Below are positions 1 to 12,073 of a stretch of 64,000 bases of DNA, piece by piece. The translations under genes and the position numbers were made by a program. This stretch comes from Hemerocallis citrina (taxonomy: Eukaryota > Streptophyta > Magnoliopsida > Asparagales > Asphodelaceae): the NCBI GenBank assembly GCA_017893485.1, contig CM030359.1, positions 31,252,430-31,316,429 on the forward strand. Direction: 5' to 3'. Each line of letters starts with the position of its first letter. Position 1 is the stretch's first letter. The notes under the pieces were generated by a model. The model did no database searches. It was given only the letters and a program-made list of their open reading frames with translations, and was not told the DNA's origin.

Positions 1-1587
1 ATAGTTAAGTGAAAAGAGTGTCGAACCCATAAAGACTAATTATTTTACTAAGTACCGAATTTACTAGATTAACTACTATTTGGAAAATCAAAATTTTAAT
101 GATAAAGCAACTAAACTAAATTAACCTAAAGAACTAACTAAATTAACTAAAGGGAAGCGAAACGTGAAATTTTTGTTGTTTTATTAATTACAAAATTAAT
201 TCTAGGACTTTTGATTTCACCTAGTTTATCAAACACAATTTATAACTTCATATGAATAAAGAGATCATTTTTCCAAGTTGTAGACCAAAATCTCCAAATT
301 ATTCAATATTCTCTCTCAAGCAATATCAAAAATATTCTCAACTAATTATTTGTCATAGTTCTTGCACAAATCACTAATTGAAAATTCATTAAGATCTATG
401 GATTTCTTAACGGTCACATTAACAGCAGTTCCCTCTTGTAACGGTGTTTAAATTTATTAATCACAAATTACCAGTTCAGTCTCTCCGTTATTTAATAGAT
501 CTTACAAACGTCTATCAACCAATTGTAAGCATAAAGAATAAAATCAAACACACAACCAAAGAAAAAATAGAATAATAATATGAAATTAAAACTGGGTTCT
601 CAAAATTAGGCTACATCAAACCCCTAGACAAATAAATTTAGTTCATAATAAAATTGCAACTAACAAAGTTGCTCATGAATTGCATAATAAAAATTAGAGG
701 AAGAAAAGAAAAGAAAGAACTCGTATTTTTGAAGACCAAAATTGAATCTCGAAATCCGTGCACATCTCTCCCCTTCTCTATCTGTTTCGTCGAAACCACG
801 TCACCGCCTATCCCGTCTCTGTTGCGTCGTGGATGCTTCAGAAACCGAGCCGGAGTCAGCAGGCGCCACGTCACCGAACAACCGTGTCGCCTTGGAGTGC
901 GTGACGCAGCAGCACAACGCCACGTCAGTGAAGTTCGTTTCGTCACGTCGCCATGTCACCGTACCCACGTGATGACGCAGCCAAAGTCCCCCACTCTCTC
1001 CTCTTTTACGCCCTCTACTGTCTCTTTCTTTATGTTTTTATTTTATTTTATTTTATTTTTATTTTGTATGAATAGAGGTTAGTCGTTCGCTCTTCCTCTT
1101 CGTTAAGTGCTGTCCCTTCTTCTCTTATTTGCTCTTCTTTTTATAGGCGTAGGAGACATAGGAATTAGGATTTAATTTTGCAGAAAAACCCCAAATCTTT
1201 GTTTATTTGTTCCCGTCTTCAATTTGCTCTTTATTTCTTGAAACACGTGTTGCACATACAAAATAAATTTAGAAATTAGGATTTAAAATTAAAAATATAA
1301 TTAATTAGTTTAAATTAATTAAACTAACTAATAATCATATTAGCTCAATTAAACCCTTTTAAAATTATTTATTGCACTTTCAGCTCTATTGGTAATTTAA
1401 AATTTATATCTTGCTTTTCACACGACCAAATTGTAAAATTTAAAATTCAACAAAGCAATAAAAATTAATAAATCATTATGTTTGTTTTGTTTGTTGATTT
1501 TTAGCAAAAAATATTCACCTTTTGCATCAAAAATATCTTATTTCTTCAAACTAATTAATTAACTGAAATCTATGGAAATAAGATAAA
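1..1587. other. AT-rich non-coding DNA, possible LTR fragment
   Basis: No gene is supported here. The first bases, read on the minus strand, resemble the end of a Gypsy (Athila/Tat-type) LTR: a GGGTTCGACACTC-like motif comparable to the GGGATCGACCC motif near the end of the intact Athila-like LTR at 47-48.6 kb. A GC-richer stretch at about 740-1010 repeats CACGTCA-type motifs and is open in several frames, but shows no protein family signature. The remainder is AT-rich sequence with short homopolymers. The LTR interpretation is an inference from one motif and is weak. Confidence 0.3.
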
Positions 1588-2318
1588 TTATAAGTAAGAT
1601 AAACAAACACAAGGAATTTTAATAGATAAATGAGTACAAATATTTGTAAAAAAATTAGACACATCAACTACTTTTCCTTGAGTCATGTCTTCAGTTTTCA
1701 TCCAATCTTCGATGCATACGATCATCACCAATGAATCCGGCTTCAAACGATTTCTGTAATCTGTTAAAATCATGCCTTTGAAAAAAAACACTTTCTGATG
1801 CAACTGTAGACACAAAAGGGGTTAGTAGATCTATAGCCATATGTGAAATAATTAGAAAAAGTGTTTCATATTCTTTCCACCATTGTAATACTTCAATCTT
1901 AAAACCAGATTTCACACTATCTTGTGAATTACACCAGTTTAATTCATTATGAGCATTGATCTTAGGTTTTTTTAGATTGAATACGAGCAAGTAAATTAGC
2001 AGTGACATCTTCTAATGTACTCTTACCCGTACCTCCAAAAGAAGAAGAAGTTGATATTCTAGTTTGACATGTTGTACCACTAGATGCATAAGTTCTATAA
2101 TATAAATCATACAAATTATTCAATGTTAACTCAAATTGTTCTAAATAATCATTACATTTATATTGAGAGTCTTCTTCAAAAAAAAATTCAATCAAACACT
2201 TCGTACTCGCTAATTTGATACAAGAATCCATTACAGTAACAATACAATACAACATAGCAGGAGGATTAAAATACTTCAAAAATTTATCATAAACACGAAT
2301 AACAATATGACTAATGTT
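1588..2318 (-). pseudogene. hAT-family transposase, C-terminal remnant
   Basis: This is the end of a hAT transposase. Two overlapping minus-strand frames together give the family's RNase-H-like end and dimerisation region. The upstream part (2279 to about 1962) has the region before the dimerisation domain. The next frame has the diagnostic VLQWWKEYETLF and STVASESVF strings of the hAT C-terminal dimerisation domain, followed after a frame change near 1780 by SLVMIVCIEDWMKTED. At least two frameshifts separate these pieces, so no intact protein can be made. A Copia element inserted at 2319-2323 directly upstream, so the 5' part may be displaced to beyond 18697, where I could not recognise it. 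The family call is secure; the element's ends were not found. Confidence 0.8.
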
Positions 2319-2323
2319 AGAGT

Positions 2324-2961
2324 TGTTGAAGAATCTAGCATAACTCGTAGTGCTAATAGCGAAAATACATCACAAGCAATAGAAACTTCCAAGACTTAGA
2401 TGAACCAAGAACAAGCCACCACAATATATGCAAGATCTCACAAGAACACAACCAATATATAGAGATAACCGATACTTCTTATTTCCCAAGAAAAAGATAT
2501 TATAACTCTCAATTTCTCTCCCTTACCTTTGAACAACTCAGCACAATCCCCTTTTGAAGTTGAACAATGATAACGGCTCACCAAATCTCTCTAATCTGAT
2601 GTTACAAACCCTAGAGTATAAGCCATATATATAGGCCCCAAGTAAATCCTTAAAGATAAACACAAATCCAGCTATTGGGCCTTAAACTCGTAAGCCCAAA
2701 AACAATCAGCGCCGAAGTCAATCGACCGCAACGTGTAGAGCCAAACCTGAGACACAAACGGTCGACTGCACGGTTGACTGTCACCCCCTCTGTTGGACCT
2801 ATACACTTGAAGAACTCTTAGCAGATTGGGTCGGTTGACCGCAACTCTCCAAACTACATTCTTCTACTCGCTGTTTGTCTTCTTTTGCTGTCTTTGCCTC
2901 CTCTTCTTCTTTAACTTCAAGTACGCAGTGCCTACGTGTATTTGGGGTCAAAACCCTAACA
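2324..2961 (-). repeat. Copia 3' LTR
   Basis: This 638-bp LTR matches 17998-18692 along its length. It starts (minus strand) TGTTAGGGTTTTGACC and ends near TTCAACA. The other copy is longer, partly because a short stretch around 'ccccaagtaa' is duplicated there. GTCGAC palindromes found in the partner LTR are mostly mutated here (for example to GTTGAC), consistent with an old insertion. Confidence 0.88.
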
Positions 2962-2976
2962 ATCTCCTACTTGAAC
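2962..2976 (-). other. Copia polypurine tract
   Basis: On the minus strand the sequence directly before the 3' LTR reads CAAGTAGGAGAT followed by TGTTAGGG. This matches the usual Copia pattern in which a short AAGTGGGAGAT-like purine run primes plus-strand synthesis at the LTR edge. Confidence 0.75.
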
Positions 2977-3599
2977 CAAATACACAACGCTTCAAAGTTA
3001 TTGCAATCTTTACCTCGCTTTATCTCTGTCAATCTCCCACTTTCATGGAAGATCCAAGTACTCCCCACTCTCATGAAGAGCACATCCGCCACTCCACCAC
3101 GTGGAGTGCACCAATCACCCTGCATCGCCTCATGAAGGATGTGCTCCACCAATCGCACAGAGCACGAATACCGGAGAAACAACCTCCCGTGTCGGATTCT
3201 GTGTTACAAGACTCCCCAACTCGCAAAATCTCCATCAACATCGGACATGGTTTAAAACCTCTCAATGCACCCTCTACATTAGAAGTCTCCATGAACAACA
3301 CCTCTACAATATTCGCAGACTGTTCAACCCCTACAGCCTCATTTCAGTTACCCTCATCGACATCACCCCGCATATCGATATCAGTGCACTCTATCACACA
3401 AGAGCAACTTGAAGCTTCGACTGCCTATTCGCAAAGTACCCTCACCGCAGCAACGACATGCTTTCTAGGATCACTTCCATGGCCAGCAGCTCCCATTAAA
3501 TTAGTAACCTCCCCTCCACAACTGAAAGAACTCGGTTACACCCCACACAACCTACTACCCAATTCCGACTGAGAGTCAACAACAAGAGAAACGCTCCTC
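2977..3599 (-). other. Copia internal non-coding segment
   Basis: No recognisable protein is found on the element's own strand. The 248-codon open frame on the plus strand (2826-3572) runs antisense through the element and across the LTR edge, has no family signature and is treated as chance. At 3076-3150 there is a nested inverted repeat: GAGCACATCC pairs with GGATGTGCTC around an inner CACTCCACCACGTGGAGTG hairpin. In a complete Copia this position would hold integrase, RT and RNase H, which are missing. Confidence 0.5.
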
Positions 3600-4101
3600 A
3601 CATTTTTAAGAAAATACAGCGTTCCTTTATGCTTCTCTTTTGCAATCATCCTTGATTCTGCAGCTATACACCACTCCCCACTACTAACTGTAGTAGGCAT
3701 ACCCTTTTTGTCTAGCCATCACTTCGAGATGAGATTTTCCTTCAATTCTGGAACATGCCTTGTCTCTCGCAAGACAACACACTAATCATCAATGGCTTTC
3801 AAGCGAACAGTACTAACCCCACGTACAGAACATCGGTGACCATTCCCTACAATCACATCTCCAAAAGAACCCTCCTTATAGTCATCATACACCTCTCTCC
3901 TCAGAGTGCGATGAAAAAAAGCTCCCAAATCAATACACCAATCTTGAGTGCCCAACTCCTCCTGAGCTGATAAGCATAGTTCTTCAACAAGCCCCACCTT
4001 TGGGGTATCTCTCTTCGGTTTCTCCTACTTTTTCTTTATATAAGCCTTACAATTGTGCATCATGTGATCCTTCTTGTGACAATACCAACACTCAGGCACA
4101 T
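3600..4101 (-). pseudogene. Copia zinc knuckle, protease and pre-integrase remnant
   Basis: On the minus strand, starting at the Gypsy insertion point, the frame gives the CCHC zinc knuckle CWYCHKKDHMMHNC (C-x2-C-x4-H-x4-C). The aspartic protease core WCIDLGAFFHRT and a downstream GSFGDVIVGNG segment follow. The catalytic triplet is DLG instead of DSG, which should abolish activity. After that comes the pre-integrase region (RHVPELKENLIS, later KGTLYFLKN), interrupted by stops. The knuckle's frame continues from the gag fragment at 17261-17970 once the nested element and one CACAT copy are removed, showing both are one gene. Confidence 0.85.
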
Positions 4102-7100
4102 TGTAACACTTCGAATTTTTAAAATATCGAAAATGTCTGTTTTTATATATTTTGAGTGGTGAAAATTATTTTTGATATATTTTATTTAAATATTGATATC
4201 GGTATGGATATTTATGGTAGATTGGTATTATTGCTATATATTGAAGCCATGAGTTGAGATTTTATGTGAATAAATATTGTTTATTTTATTTTATAATTTT
4301 GAAGGATTATTGCGAGATAATTGCAATGTATTTTGTATTGTTGGTGCTATTGAAGAAAAGAGTTGGGGTTTACTTGAAATATTTTGGAGGTCTAGGGGTC
4401 TATTTGTAAATATCCATTTATAAAAATATTATTATTATTATAGTTTTATCTCTACTACTATAATGGGAGAACACCTTAGTGTAATTTGTCCTCAACCCAA
4501 ATATTTTCGAAAGTGGACCAGTTATGGACTAACTTTGGGTAAATATTTTCGAAAGTGGATCAGTTTGGTAAATATTTTCCACAGTGGATCAGTTCGGAAA
4601 TTATTTTCTTATAAAAACCCCCATTCTTCTTCTTCTTCTCGGTTCTTTTCTCTCCCGATCCATACCGAAACCCATTCGGCATCATCGATCCCAACCAAAT
4701 CCACTCTCATTTCTTCATAATTTTCAAATTAATTCCATGGGATGGCTAATTGAAGGGTTCTCTACAACGTGGTAGCATCGGATTTTCGAAAGGATTCCGA
4801 AAAGGTATACCCTATTTTATTTATTCGTATAAAATTTAGTGTGTTTAGTTTTATTGAGTAGGATTATTATGGAAGAGTGATTTAGAGGTGTTGGAAGTGG
4901 AAGATTTAGGGAATTAGTGGATTGTTAGAAAAATTACAAGTTGTTAGTAAATTAGGATTTTGGATTTGTAAAATAGAGATATATATATATATTAGAATTA
5001 TCTCTTAGATGGTGGTAAAAATTTTAGTGAGCCATTAGAATAAAATAGGGAGTGGTGATTTTGGCATAAACTCGAATTATGGAGTTTATGAAATCGGGTT
5101 GAAAACTCGATCCAAATAACTGTAGAAAATGCCTGCGAGGGTGTAGAGTATTATGAAAGGATTAATATAAATTTAGGATGATTTTTATAGGCTTCCAGCT
5201 CAATTAAATTGAGTGAAATGGATTATAGGTAAAAAGTGCACGCCGGGTGTTCAGTGAAATGCCCGCGCGATATGGAGGTGAGAATTTGATGAATTCGGAG
5301 GTATAGATGAGTTCCAGTATTGTTGTTAACCCTAATTTGAGATATTAGGACCAAGGGATGGAAGAAATTAGGAAATAGGAAATTTTCATATTAGAAAGCC
5401 TCCGATCAATATGTGAGTTCTTGCATCAGGATTCGAATTTGAAATCCGTCGATGTAGCTCGCCTACATTTGTCATTTGTGACACGTGGGTGAAGACGGAT
5501 TCAAATTTGGAGGTCCGTGGGTCGAGTTTTGAGCTTTAAACTAATCGGTTCTATAATTTTTCAATTAGGGGGAAAAAGTCGAACTTCGACTGGCTACAGG
5601 ACGGACATGGGACATCGCTTGCTCGAGCCGTCAGGTGAGTACGTTGTGTTTATGAATATTTTATATTGTGACCAAATTTCATGGTCTTTTGATGTGTTTT
5701 GTGGGAGTTATGCCAAAAAATGGATTTTTGTTGAAAATACGGATTTTTAAGGAATCCAAAATGGGTTTTTGAGACATGATGAAATTAACTATTTTAAGTA
5801 TATAAAACCTATATTATGGGTTAATGTGACGTGTTGAAGTATAAAAACTAAATATATTAAATTATTTATGCGTATTTTTACCCCGTGCATGTTTTGTGCA
5901 TGTTTTTGGGGTATATAGGCCGATATAGGCAATCGGGTATATGCGGAGCCTGGTGTATGGGCTAGCATGTCATGGATGGATGTTATAAGATGTAATGAGA
6001 CGAATTTAGTGATTGTGATCATGTTTTGAAGATCTGTGTAATTATAGTACACGTTTGTGCATGTTTTGGGGCATATAAGCCCTTATAAGTGATTTTACTT
6101 ATATGAAGCAGGATGTATGAGCTAGTATGCTATAATTAGATATTATAAGACTTAATTAGAGAAAATAAGTGGTTTTGGTCCCTTATGATGGGAAACCCGC
6201 ATGTGTGATGTTTATTTGTAATATATATAGAGATGATTATGATGTGTGATGCAATAATTGACGAAATTAAATAAGTGGGTGCATGTTTACATTTTAATTA
6301 TGTTTGAAATGAATTAATGGGCAATAATATGACATGTTGGTTTATATGATAAATGACTTGGTGTATGTTTATATGGGATTTAATGAAGTATCGAATAGCA
6401 TGGTATTCATAATGGGTGATGTTATGGTAAATTAAATAACATGATGGTTTCTATGTTAAATGACATGGTGTATGTATATATATATATGATACAACGAGAT
6501 GATAATCAATATCGTGGACATCAGATGTGCATTAGCTGCAAGATAAAAGGTGAGATGGTAAGTGTTAATAAAATGTGTTATTATTTTTGTGAGTAAAGTC
6601 AAGGTGTGGCAATTATTGAATTCATAAGTGAAATGCGTGTGTTGATAAAGTAAGCTGAAAAAAAAGGGAAATGATTAATGCTTATAACAGATGGCTTTGT
6701 TGATCAGTACCTACAGCAATCCTGGGGGTTTGGGCTAGACCTCCTAATACCCAAGGACCGGCTTGGGGCACGAGGACCCAAACTATGTTTGGGGCACGAG
6801 GATTTTATCGCCCAAGCTATCGGCTTGAGGTCCGGCTTTCCCTCGATGACAGCTGTCGCGAGGAAGTACCCAGTCTATCTGGGGTCAGTGGTTTTTCCCT
6901 CCTGGCTATCGGCTGGGAGGAAGTACCCAGTTTATCTGGGGTTAGTGGTTTTTCCCTCGATGACAGCCGTCGCGAGGAAGTACCCAGTTTACCTGGGGTC
7001 AGTGGCTTTTCCCTCTTGGCTTCGGCCGGGAGGAAGTACCCAAGTTCTACTTGGGGTTAGTGGTTCCCTCGCTAGTTCGGCTAGGAGGAAGACGTAGCCT

Positions 7101-9285
7101 CGGACGAGTAAGACTCTGTGTGAGCATCGGTCCGCGTGTTTTACTGGGCTGTCGGCTTTCAGTATGTTGGGATACTGTGGCTCACTGGTCGACAAACTAA
7201 TAAAATAACTAAGTGTTAATAATAAATGTGAATTGTGCGTGGAAAGGAAAGTAAATAGTAAAATATGAATTTCGTGTGGAAAAGAAAGTGGAAAGTGACT
7301 TGTGAATTGTGAATGACAAAGAAGGTAGTTGCGAATGAAATAAATGTGAAAGAAAATGAGTTATGAGTTAGTATATGAAAAGAAGTGATAAATGCAGTGC
7401 GTGGTTAATTTAAAATGATAATAATAGAAGAGACATGTGTTCTTATGAATAATACGAAGTAATGGTATTAGGTGTGTGATCATTAAAGTAAAATACAGTT
7501 GATGTGAGTTTGTGTACCTTGGAATTGTGTCAAGGAACTACCTGCCCGCTATTTCTGTGGAAATGGTGGGAACTACCTGCCTTGGCATAATTCGCGGGGT
7601 GAGTTGTTGTAATAGTGGTAATGATTGATGGAAATGAGAAATAAAGTAAAGTGAAGATGATAAGTGATTGAAGTGATTAATAACCAAGCTATCGGCTTGA
7701 GATGTGATGTGATATTACCCAAACTGTGTGTTTGGGGTGCGGTGATTATTACCCGAGCTATCGGCTATGGGGTGTGATATGTGTGGCCCCAGATTGTGTT
7801 TGGGGATTAAGTGAAAATGATAATAAGATTTATTGTTTATAAGAATGAGAAATTACTAAAGTAATATAATAAGATGTCAATGAGCTATAAAACATGGTTC
7901 TGATGCAATGAGTATAAGTATTCTAATTAATGAGGTGTTAATGATGTGATGAAATGTGAGTAAATCGCATGGGCAATGAGATGTGGTAATTATGTCATAA
8001 GATATGAAGGAAGGTGGTAGTATGACAATAGATGCATATGTTTATGATGTGATATTTTTATAACAGAATAAAATAAATACCTGTATTATGAGATTGGGTA
8101 TGAAAATGGTTATTAAAGAAAGTATGTTGTGATATGAGTTTGTGTACCTTGGAAGTGTGTCGGGGAACTACTCGCCCGCTATTTCCGTGGAAATGGTGGG
8201 AACTACCTGCCTCAGCACAACTTTCAAGATGAATGTGTGTGTTGATGACATAGTACAAGTAAATGAAACGCATGGCTAAATAGAGTTGGAGGAATGATGT
8301 AATAACATCATGTAATTATTTTAATATAAATAGTGAAATGCTGAGATGACGATAAGTGTGGAAAGATGAATATTCGTATTATGCGAATGTAAGATAAGTA
8401 TATTTATATATATACGAGGTTGATGTGAAGTGTATTATGAAATGTGGGAAGTATGGATGATTAAATGATTGAATGCAGGATTGGCAACGTATGTGATTTA
8501 TCACTGTATTGACGATGTTGTTGTGTTCAGGATTCAGGTTGCATTATCTTAATTTGGTATTCGTAAGTTTAAATTATTTTCTTTATACTATTTTAATTTG
8601 TTATTTGATTAATAACTATACTCACACCAGAAATGGCTAACCCCTTAGTGTTTTGGGGGGTTAGGGGAGTCTGAGGACTACCCTAGATCCCCCACTGTTG
8701 CAGGTTCTCATCAGTGCAGAGGTGAGGCGTGGAGTGATAGTATAACTTTTTATTTTAAAAAAATTTTGTATTCTTTAGTTATAGGAATAGTGAAATTTAT
8801 GATTTAAATTGTATTATGAGTGTATAAGCCTGTATATGACGATGATGAGTATAGTGTGAGGTGGTGTAGTATGTTGGTGACCCGTACCCATCTTGTCGTG
8901 GAGTACCAGGCTCTGGGGTAAGTCTTACCATGATTTTTCTAAGATTTTACCTCGTTTTTCAAAGAAATTCATAGTTTTTAATTGATATTTGATAATCCGT
9001 TATGGGTTTGGCCCCCAGAGCATTATATTATATTGCCTGTGTGTATCTGCTCATTTTGGCCTGGGGAGCCCATGAAAATATTATGTGGTTTGTGAGCTAC
9101 GGAATTTTGAGCAGAATTCCGTAAGCTTTTTGTGTTTCGGGGCAAAATTTACAGGGGAGACTCTGTCAAAATTTTTCCTGGAATATAACTTTCTTAGTTT
9201 ATGATTAAAGTGATATAAAAATTAAAAGAATTGAATTTGGAGACTTAGTTTCGAAAAAAAAAAAAAAAAAATTTGGGGTGTTACA
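4102..9285 (+). repeat. 5' LTR of the giant Gypsy, 5184 bp
   Basis: Bounded by TGTAACAC and TGTTACA. It contains a Helitron-like 5' terminus at 4449-4490, a hairpin-rich repeat block at about 6720-7100, and two copies of a 70-bp segment at about 7517 and 8147 (ACCTTGGAA, then a GTGGAAATGGTGGGAACTAC core). A conserved Tekay-type block lies near 8635-8720 (GGCTAACCCCTTAGTGTTTT), and an A-run sits near the end. No protein-coding gene is supported in it. Most short open frames here recur at the same place in the 3' LTR, as expected of a duplicate. Confidence 0.92.
6720..7100 (+). repeat. Hairpin-rich repeat block in the 5' LTR
   Basis: About four degenerate units of roughly 64 bp. Each unit combines two imperfect hairpins: one of the type CCCTCGATGACAGCTGTCGCGAGG (arms CCTCG and CGAGG) and one ACCCAGTYTATCTGGGGT. 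The same style of short stem (for example CCAAGCTATCGGCTTGAG, CCCCAGATTGTGTTTGGGG) reappears at 7680-7810. The identical block in the 3' LTR is at 14691-15071. Confidence 0.75.
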
Positions 9286-9288
9286 GTT

Positions 9289-9300
9289 TGGTATCAGAGC
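9289..9300 (+). other. Primer-binding site, tRNA-iMet type
   Basis: Three bases after the 5' LTR the sequence TGGTATCAGAGC appears, the complement of the 3' end of initiator methionine tRNA and the usual PBS of plant Copia and chromovirus elements. Confidence 0.9.
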
Positions 9301-9899
9301 TTAGGTTAACTAGGAAATTGTTAATCCTAGTGATCTTGCCATGTGAGTATGGGTTCATTATCGTTTAGTTGGAAATAGAGAGTGTATTTTATGTGGGTGT
9401 TTTGCTGAAGAATGGATTCTATCGTGGAATGGTGTGATCCCCATTAGACTTTGGTCTGACCTTGAGTCAGCATTTCCTTTCATGACCCTGCATATGGGTT
9501 GATCTCTGTAGAAATCCCGGTGTGAATTTACGCACTATTGGAGTATTCCATTATGTTGATTGCTGTGAGCCGTAAGGGGCTATTCCCAGGAGATCTGGTG
9601 TAGGTCCTATGGACATATGTTCTGTAGGTGTATATTTTATATATTGAGGAGTGATGTGTGGTTATGGTTTTATCCCATATTTAGGAAGATTGATTGGTTG
9701 TAGAAGGTTATGTAGGTCATCTGCGTAGTTGGGGAATGGTGCAGGGAGGATTCGGGTGAGACAGCCCGATGAAACCCAGTTTTGATTATTTATAATGCCT
9801 TGGTCGATGAAGATTATGCCCATTGGGTTTGGTGGAAACATTTAATACAAAGATTGAGATTGTTGATGGGGTTTGCAAAGTTTTTGATATATTTGAAGA

Positions 9900-11860
9900 G
9901 GTTTTTGGTCCCCCACCTTGGTGAACTCGGGAGTTCAAGATTGATTTGATATTTGGTATGACTCCAATCTCTAAATCAACTTGTGGGATAGTACCTTAGG
10001 AATAGGTAGAGATAAAAAGAATTTGAGGTGATGTTTCTGAAAAGGTTATCGGTTCAAATGATATGTCGTGGGGCGCGCCGACAGTTTTGTAACAAGGAAG
10101 ATAGCTCACCGAGAAGGTGTACTGAGGAAGGTGACTATTAAGTATTCATTGTTGAGAATAGATAATTGGTTGGATTAGTTGCGGGGAATGTCATTAATCT
10201 CCCGATGAGAGTTGCACACCGAGTACTATCAGATAATCCCTAGAGAGGGAAAACATCTCAGGAATTGTTTTTCGTACTCGGTATGAATTGTATGAGTTCT
10301 TAGTGATATCTTGGGACTGGCGAATGTCCCTGCAGTTTTTTTATAAATTTGACGAATTGGGCCTTTCACCCTTATATTAACAGGGTATGATTGTATATGT
10401 GAATGATATTTGGTGTATAGTTGCTGTATGGTGGAGCACTGATCGATAGGTTGAGACCAGAAGTGGTATGATAAGTCTGTAAATTGCTATTTTTGGGGGC
10501 GAGAAGTGTGAATTTTGGGACACATTGTGTCTGTTGAAGGCGTATTTATGGATCCAAAGAGAATTACAAATGGTGAAAAGACGGGAAGTAACCATCGGAT
10601 GTGTTGGAAATTCATAGTTTCTTGGTTTTCACTGGCTATTATCGGAGGTTCATCCCTCGATTTTATATTATTGCTATACTGATGACTCATTTTCTTATAA
10701 AGAATGAGCCGTTGGTATGATCCGAACAGCGTGGAAAGATATTTTCAAGAGTTAAAGGAAGATTAACGACAGCTCATGTTTTGATCATCCCGAGAAGGGG
10801 GTGCATGTAGTACAGGATCAGGTGCAGTTTGATACGTGAAGGCAAGCTTGTGGCTGTTATATTGAGACAGTTGTGGTTATACGAGGTGCGTGAATTATTA
10901 AATTTGAAATTAGTAATAGTAAGGCATGTATTGAAGGTGTTGAGAAAATAGTTTTTCAGAGAATAATTCAACCTTTTCTGTGATTATAAGAGTTTGAGCA
11001 CTCGTTTGTGTAAATGATTTTAGTAGGAGGCAATAAACGTGGCTTGAGTACCATGGTAGCTTGGTATGGAAATCAAATACCACATGGGAAGAAATAAGGT
11101 GATGAATGCTATTAACAGAAAGAAGATGTTGGCTTTTAATGACCTCCCAGGAGTGGACGATGTTAAAGATCATTGGATCAAATTAATTTTATTTCAGTGG
11201 CAAAGGGCAGCACGATTGTAGATGTGGGCAATTGATCAATACAGATGTTTATCCTACTGCCTACAGCTGATTGGTTGAACTTGAATTCAAAATTTCTGTT
11301 GGTGACAGAGGACGCGAAATCGAATTCTAGAGGGGAAATCCTCGTTATTATTGTAGATTTGGTGTTCTTGATGTAGATGGCTTGTGGTAGCAGGTGATAG
11401 AGATTTCTCATTATATTCAGTATATTGTCTATCACGGTGGCATGAAGATGTATCAAAATTCTAGGAGAATATTTTATTGGTCTGGAGCGAGGAAAAACAT
11501 TAATTATCAGGTGAGCATGGATAAGCCTCTTTTGAGGTGTGTAACTGACAAAGAAAATAATTATGCAGATTCGCGGCAAAAGCCTTTTGAAGATAGAAAT
11601 TGAAGATTTTGGGTATTCTTGAACGTATCCTTTATTCATGGAGTACGTCGTTTTAGAAACCGGGAAAAACTAGACCCGAGGTATGATGGCCCTGTAGAGT
11701 TGTAGAAAGAATGGGAACTGTGGTATATTGTTTGAAGTTTATTTTGGAGATATCGGGTATTCTGGATGTATTTCTTGTTTCTATGTCGAGGAAATTGTGA
11801 GAGATCTATCTCAAGTGTGGAGCCGTTGTAGATCGAAGACAGCTGGATGTGGCATTGGAT
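9900..11860 (+). pseudogene. Decayed Tekay-like pol (RT, RNase H, integrase)
   Basis: No open frame of any length remains, but the order of Gypsy pol motifs can be followed through all three frames. Near 9930 there is a REFKIDLIFGMTPISK-like start of RT. Near 10265-10400 are traces of the region before the RT active site (RYELYEFLV, then VYVNDI where active elements have an x-DD motif). Near 10490-10690 comes the FLGxxGYYRRF region (GEKCEFWD, FLGFHWLLSEVHP). From 10780 there are RNase H traces (LTTAHVLIIP). At 11394-11603 the integrase zinc-binding domain is still open (HGGMKMYQNSRRIFYW), and near 11680 the integrase C-terminal RYDGPVE segment. Gag and protease are not recognisable. The family assignment rests on these motifs and on the LTR ends. 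Confidence 0.8.
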
Positions 11861-12039
11861 GTGATATCCTATGAAACTAGTAGTTATTGTAAAGCCATAG
11901 TGCAGTTAACCCGACGACCAGCTGGGTAGTTGTTAATGGTGCAAAGAAGGTTTGATGTTGATAATGTACCTGGAAATCCTAGGTAATGGCATGGAGGAGG
12001 TATCTTGAAATCGCTCGGGGAGTTTTCTTAACCCCTATA

Positions 12040-12073
12040 GCTCGAGGACGAGCTTCTTTTGAGGTGTGTAGAA
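12040..12073 (+). other. Polypurine-tract region of the giant Gypsy
   Basis: The GCTCGAGGACGAGC motif followed by a TTTTGAGGTGTGTAGAA run directly precedes the 3' LTR. Tekay/Del elements normally have a GAGGACGA motif and a G-rich PPT here; this PPT is degenerate (interrupted by T). Confidence 0.55.

Noticed and set aside
654..1082. Overlapping open frames in the GC-rich patch near 740-1010
   Set aside because: Open on both strands, low complexity and without any recognisable domain; the patch lies within possible LTR sequence.
2826..3572. 248-codon plus-strand frame
   Set aside because: It runs antisense through the Copia interior and crosses the LTR edge, with no protein family signature. 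Coding on the element's own strand and the LTR structure explain the region.
6678..7097. 139-codon frame with repeated KYPVYLG motif
   Set aside because: It is a translation of the hairpin repeat block inside the giant LTR and recurs identically in the other LTR; repeats of about 64 bp do not keep one frame.
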